From NCBI RefSeq assembly GCF_032594355.1, contig NZ_CP131061.1:806001-870000 (forward strand): a stretch of DNA of 64,000 bases, given 5' to 3'. Each line of letters begins with the position of its first letter. Within the stretch, counting starts at the first letter, position 1. The notes under the pieces were generated by a model. It saw only the letters and a program-made list of their open reading frames with translations, ran no database searches and was not told the DNA's origin. Both the position numbers and the translations under genes were made by a program. The DNA is from Methanolapillus ohkumae (GTDB taxonomy: Archaea; Halobacteriota; Methanosarcinia; Methanosarcinales; Methanosarcinaceae). This document shows positions 61,051 to 64,000 of this stretch, one piece after another.

Positions 61051-61698
61051 TCAGACGGCTCCCGCGATAAATAATTGATAAATGTTGTACAGTCCAAGCG
61101 TAATCATGCTGACGGCGATTGCGGCCAGGAAGAGACCCAAAAGACGGGTGATGACCAATGTTCCGGTGTAGCCGAGATAGGTGCTGATTTTTCGGGAAAA
61201 ATAAAATCCGACGTAGGTGATGACAAACACCAGAAGAATGGCGAAGATGACCATCGCGTCGTTGGCAAAAGATGTGCTTCCGCCCATGAGAACGATGACG
61301 GTGGAGATGAGTCCCGGCCCGCACAAAAGCGGAATCGCGATTGGGAAAATCCAGAAGTCTTTGTCTTGGGATTCGTCGATTTCCGCTTGCGTGACGCTGT
61401 GGGTCATTTTGGCGGTCATCATGTTGTAGCCGATGGTAAAGAGCAAGATTCCGCCGGCGACACGTAAAGAATCCACGCCGATTCCAAGAAAACTGAGGAC
61501 CAAAGATCCGGCGATCGCGAAAAACAAAGCAACCGCCGCCGCAAGAATTACAGATCTTTTGGCGTACATGTTTTTGGCTTTTTCGGGATAACTGCTGGTC
61601 ATGGACACAAAAGTAAACAGGGCGCTGATGGGGTTTACGATGACGAAAATGGCCGTAAACGCATATAAAAAGAAAGAAAAAAGCGTAACGGTGTCCAT
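61051..61698 (-). CDS. MarC family integral membrane protein
   Basis: 215 residues, six hydrophobic helices. Signatures: FTAIFVIVNPISALFTFVSM, SFLGIGVDSLRVAGGILLF, FPIAIPLLCGPGLISTVIVL and LVITRLLGLFLAAIAVSMI. MarC proteins were first linked to multiple-antibiotic resistance in E. coli without being transporters of the drugs; small amino acid transport has been shown for some archaeal members. Function here is open. Length normal, start after GGGTTTAAA. Confidence 0.92.
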   Translation of the reverse strand: MDTVTLFSFFLYAFTAIFVIVNPISALFTFVSMTSSYPEKAKNMYAKRSVILAAAVALFFAIAGSLVLSFLGIGVDSLRVAGGILLFTIGYNMMTAKMTHSVTQAEIDESQDKDFWIFPIAIPLLCGPGLISTVIVLMGGSTSFANDAMVIFAILLVFVITYVGFYFSRKISTYLGYTGTLVITRLLGLFLAAIAVSMITLGLYNIYQLFIAGAV

Positions 61699-61953
61699 TT
61701 TAAACCCTGAATTCCCAAGTTTATCTTTTGATCATTAAATTAAAAACAGGTGATAAATTGTAAAAATTTGATATGAAATTACTTTTTCGAATATATAAAG
61801 GAATACGGTGGCGAAACAAATCCGGAAAATAAATCTTTTCAAAACCAGGAAAATGGCAAAATCTGCAAGAATCATAAAGCATAGAATGAAAATTCAGAAA
61901 TCATAAAGCACAGAATGAAAAATCATAATTTGAAAGTCTGCAAAAATCAATAA

Positions 61954-61981
61954 AAAAAGCCGGCATTCCTGCCGGCTTTTT
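61954..61981 (-). terminator. Strong terminator hairpin after the FN3-repeat gene
   Basis: Perfect 11-bp stem AAAAAGCCGGC with a 6-nt loop, bounded by A and T runs. Upstream on the plus strand are short AATCATAAAGCA-type repeats (61865-61925). The rest of 61699-62113 shows no gene. Confidence 0.8.
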
Positions 61982-62113
61982 CATTTTTCATTCCGTTTTT
62001 AAAAATGAATCCCCAAGTTCATTTTTTTGATGAAGCGTTTTTTCGTTTTTGTTTTTTTACTTATTCAAACTTCTTCTATTTATTTCTTTTTCTTTTCTTT
62101 TCATTTTTTTAAA

Positions 62114-62761
62114 TTATTTCTTCTTCAAAACGAAATACCAATAGGCAATTCCGCCGACAAGAAGAACCGCCAAAACGCCCGCAATAATCCAAATCCAAGA
62201 ATTTCCAAATTCCAAGCCGGAACCGTTTCCGTTGCCGGAAACATTATTGTTTGGATTGTTATTTTGGTTTTGGTTGGTTTGGTTTTGGTTGGTTTGGTTG
62301 CCGCTTGGATTGTTTTGTCCGTCGTTTGAACTTCCGGTTTGCGGCGGTTCGCTTGAAACATTTCCGTTTCCGTTTCCAACGATTCTGACATTTTCACCGC
62401 CAAAACCACCGGAACCACCCTGTTTTGCTTTTTCCGTTCTTTCAATCAGGCCTTCACTTGGACCGGACGCATCCAAATCATCCGTTTCTGCCATTCTTGC
62501 ATAGAATGTATATTCTGTGTCCGACGACAGTCCCGTGAATTCACGGGAAGATTGCCAATTTTCGCCCTCTCTTTTGTATTCAGCTCCCGAAATCTCTGCC
62601 AATGTAATGGTTGTCGATGTCTTTGAATCCAAGACCGGAGCATTAGGAGCCACTTGAGTACCTTTCGTTGTCACACCCTATGAACTGCTTGAATCGGACG
62701 CATCCAAATCATCCGTTTCTGCCATTCTTGCATAGAATGTATATTCTGTGTCCGACGACAT
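62114..62761 (-). CDS. FN3-repeat surface protein, 5' end cut by the duplication junction, with in-frame TAG
   Basis: On the minus strand the frame is open from 62761 (an ATG created at the junction) to TAA 62114, apart from TAG at 62678-62680. Reading through gives one partial and one nearly complete FN3 repeat: SSDTEYTFYARMAETDDLDA occurs twice, 231 nt apart, joined by GVTTKGTQVAPNAPVLDSKT. A Gly/Asn/Gln-rich stalk follows (NNPSGNQTNQNQTNQNQNN-like) and then a membrane helix (WIWIIAGVLAVLLVGGIAYW) with a Lys tail. This is a C-terminally anchored cell-surface protein. The real N-terminus and more repeats should lie upstream, but other sequence begins at 62761. Confidence 0.75.
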
Positions 62762-62977
62762 TGGGTCAAAAATGATTTGGAAATTCCGGAGGAGTCCAAA
62801 CCCCACATTTTTAAGAAAAGAATTTCAACCAAAGGAGAAATGCGCGGTCTTGGAACTTACAGCGTCCGGTTGCTGGGTGAAAAATATCTGGGCGGAAAAG
62901 TCGGATTCACAAGCAATTCCTGTGATGGGACGACTTTCTTTATTGATTTGCCTTTGAAATATTCTCCTCAAAAATAA
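62761..62977 (+). pseudogene. 3' fragment of the histidine kinase gene (second copy)
   Basis: Encodes only the last about 72 residues (WVKNDLEIPEESKPHIFKKR through the G-box region GLGTYSVRLLGEKYLGG). No start or upstream kinase sequence is attached, so it cannot make a kinase. Confidence 0.9.
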
Positions 62978-63056
62978 ACAAACGACTTTCTTTTTTTCAT
63001 TCATCACTCATTTATTTCACTTTTCCTCAATTATTCCATGAAAAAAGCTGACCATT

Positions 63057-63480
63057 ATGATGAAAGACCCGGAAAAAACAGTTGGAAATTTAATTGACAA
63101 ACAAACCGTTTCTCTGATCAGTTCCGTCGACAAGGATGGTTTTCCTAATACAAAAGCGATGCTGCCACCCCGAAAAGCGGGATGGAATTAAAACATTCTA
63201 TTTGACGACCAATACGTCTTCCCTGCGTGTCGGCCAGTACAAAGAAAACCCCAAGGCTTGCCTTTATTTTTTTGACAAACGTTTTTTCCGCGGCGTTATG
63301 CTTAAAGGAACCGTCTCTGTTCTTGAGGATTCCCAAAGTAAAGAAATGATTTGGCGGGAAGGAGATACCCTCTATTATCCAAAAGGGGTTACCGATCCGG
63401 ATTATTGTGTTTTAAAATTTACCGCCGAAAATGAGCGGTATTATTCCGATTTTCATTCCGAAGACTTTATTGTCGGATAA
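63057..63480 (+). pseudogene. Second copy of the frameshifted PPOX-like gene
   Basis: Identical to 56739-57162, including the +1 shift at the CCCC run. Confidence 0.85.
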
Positions 63481-63519
63481 AATCCGCCCATCGTTTTTGT
63501 TGAAGTTTTAAAAATTTGT

Positions 63520-63541
63520 TGCTGTAACGCGCGCGGCGGCA
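63520..63541. repeat. GC-rich dispersed repeat (second copy of 57202)
   Basis: Same sequence and context as 57202-57223, as part of the duplication. Confidence 0.8.
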
Positions 63542-63622
63542 TCGTTAAAATAATAAAAAATAAAAAAATAATCCGATTGAAGAGACATTCTTATCTCTTC
63601 CCTCGGACATTTTATTTTTCGT

Positions 63623-64000
63623 TTATTGCTTCATCTCTTTGCGGATTTCGTCCCACTTCTTTCCTTTTTTCACCGACTTTGCGATGTTAACGGCATCAAG
63701 CGGACTTTTTCCGTAAACAGCATTTGAAAACGTGCTTACAAAGTGCGCGTCTACCGCCGCTCCGCCGCAAGCGACCGGAACACCGGAAAATTCAATGCTT
63801 TTGGCCAAAGCCTTCAAGCCTTCTTTGGTGGTGCTCATAAGCGATGTTCCGGTGACCAAATCGATCTTTTGGGTTTTGACCAATTCGACCACATCTTCTA
63901 CCAAAACATCCCGGCCCATATCGATCACATCAAAGCCGTTTGCCCGAAGAATAGCGGCGACAATGTTTTTTCCGATGTCGTGAACGTCTCCTTCAATCAC
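63623..64000 (-). CDS. Second copy of the corrinoid protein gene, partial
   Basis: The C-terminal 125 residues of the corrinoid protein, identical to those encoded at 57305-57682, from IEGDVHDIGKNIVAAI to the stop. The 5' part lies beyond the right edge. If the duplication is real, the cell has two corrinoid genes and probably a second methyltransferase just outside the window. Confidence 0.9.
   Translation of the reverse strand: MIEGDVHDIGKNIVAAILRANGFDVIDMGRDVLVEDVVELVKTQKIDLVTGTSLMSTTKEGLKALAKSIEFSGVPVACGGAAVDAHFVSTFSNAVYGKSPLDAVNIAKSVKKGKKWDEIRKEMKQ

Larger units (their letters stand above)
62761..64000. repeat. Direct duplication of 56443-57682
   Basis: Every segment compared is identical to 56443-57682, at an offset of 6318 nt, until the window ends. 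The left border is sharp: inside an FN3 unit on one side and inside the kinase coding sequence on the other. It is either a tandem duplication of a 6318-bp unit (56443-62760) or an assembly join. Confidence 0.95.

Overview
The window is from a methanogenic archaeon, most likely a member of the Methanosarcinaceae. The gene content and AT-rich, repeat-laden spacers would fit the host-associated, methyl-reducing Methanimicrococcus/Methanolapillus type, but that genus-level guess is inference. Supporting evidence is the archaeal exosome-proteasome superoperon, methanogenesis marker protein 11, homoaconitase-type enzymes of coenzyme B synthesis, a heterodisulfide reductase operon, and a corrinoid protein next to a MtaA/CmuA-type methyltransferase. 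No confidently read gene ends in TAG: every complete gene stops with TAA or TGA. Two genes carry an in-frame TAG, as expected where amber is read as pyrrolysine.

Layout. 1-700: a truncated UPF0145 gene, a small membrane protein and a ubiquitin-fold protein, all on the minus strand. 924-10662: L15e, a COG1325 RNA-binding protein, RNase P Rpp30 and Pop5, proteasome alpha, SBDS, Rrp4, Rrp41, Rrp42, L37Ae, RpoP, a Brix protein and KEOPS Pcc1. This couples ribosome assembly, RNA decay and proteolysis. 10.8-23.6 kb: accessory and housekeeping genes (a frameshifted unknown, MmcQ, DUF805, ACT plus UPF0210, an HTH regulator, tRNA-Ile, tRNA-Ala, a CheY-like receiver, a TudS-like protein, RadC, MMP11, a GIN lipoprotein). 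24.9-32.6 kb: CTP synthase with a degenerate glutaminase site, a site-2-type protease, a secreted metzincin behind an unusual leader, and the aksE/aksF pair. 32.8-46.1 kb: three of four paralogous membrane proteins, UvrA, CbiO/CbiQ, and a sodium:solute symporter with its small accessory protein. 46.9-55.3 kb: hdrC-hdrB-hdrA-mvhD-fdhB-fdhA-like operon. 55.8-62.8 kb: a sensor kinase with an internal amber codon, a frameshifted PPOX gene, the methyltransferase/corrinoid pair, MarC, Trm112 and an FN3-repeat protein. 62761-64000 repeats 56443-57682, apparently base for base.

How the genes work together. The hdr operon should encode a cytosolic flavin-based electron-bifurcating complex that reduces CoM-S-S-CoB with electrons from F420H2 or a similar donor. 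The MtaA-like enzyme and corrinoid protein feed methyl groups to coenzyme M, and AksE/AksF help make coenzyme B.

Most striking observations: loss of catalytic residues in the CTP synthase glutaminase domain; the lack of the expected metal-ligand Cys/Sec in the FdhA-like subunit; in-frame TAG codons; low-complexity insertions in core RNA-processing proteins; overlapping, mutually exclusive hairpins before the metzincin gene; and two families of dispersed palindromic repeats.
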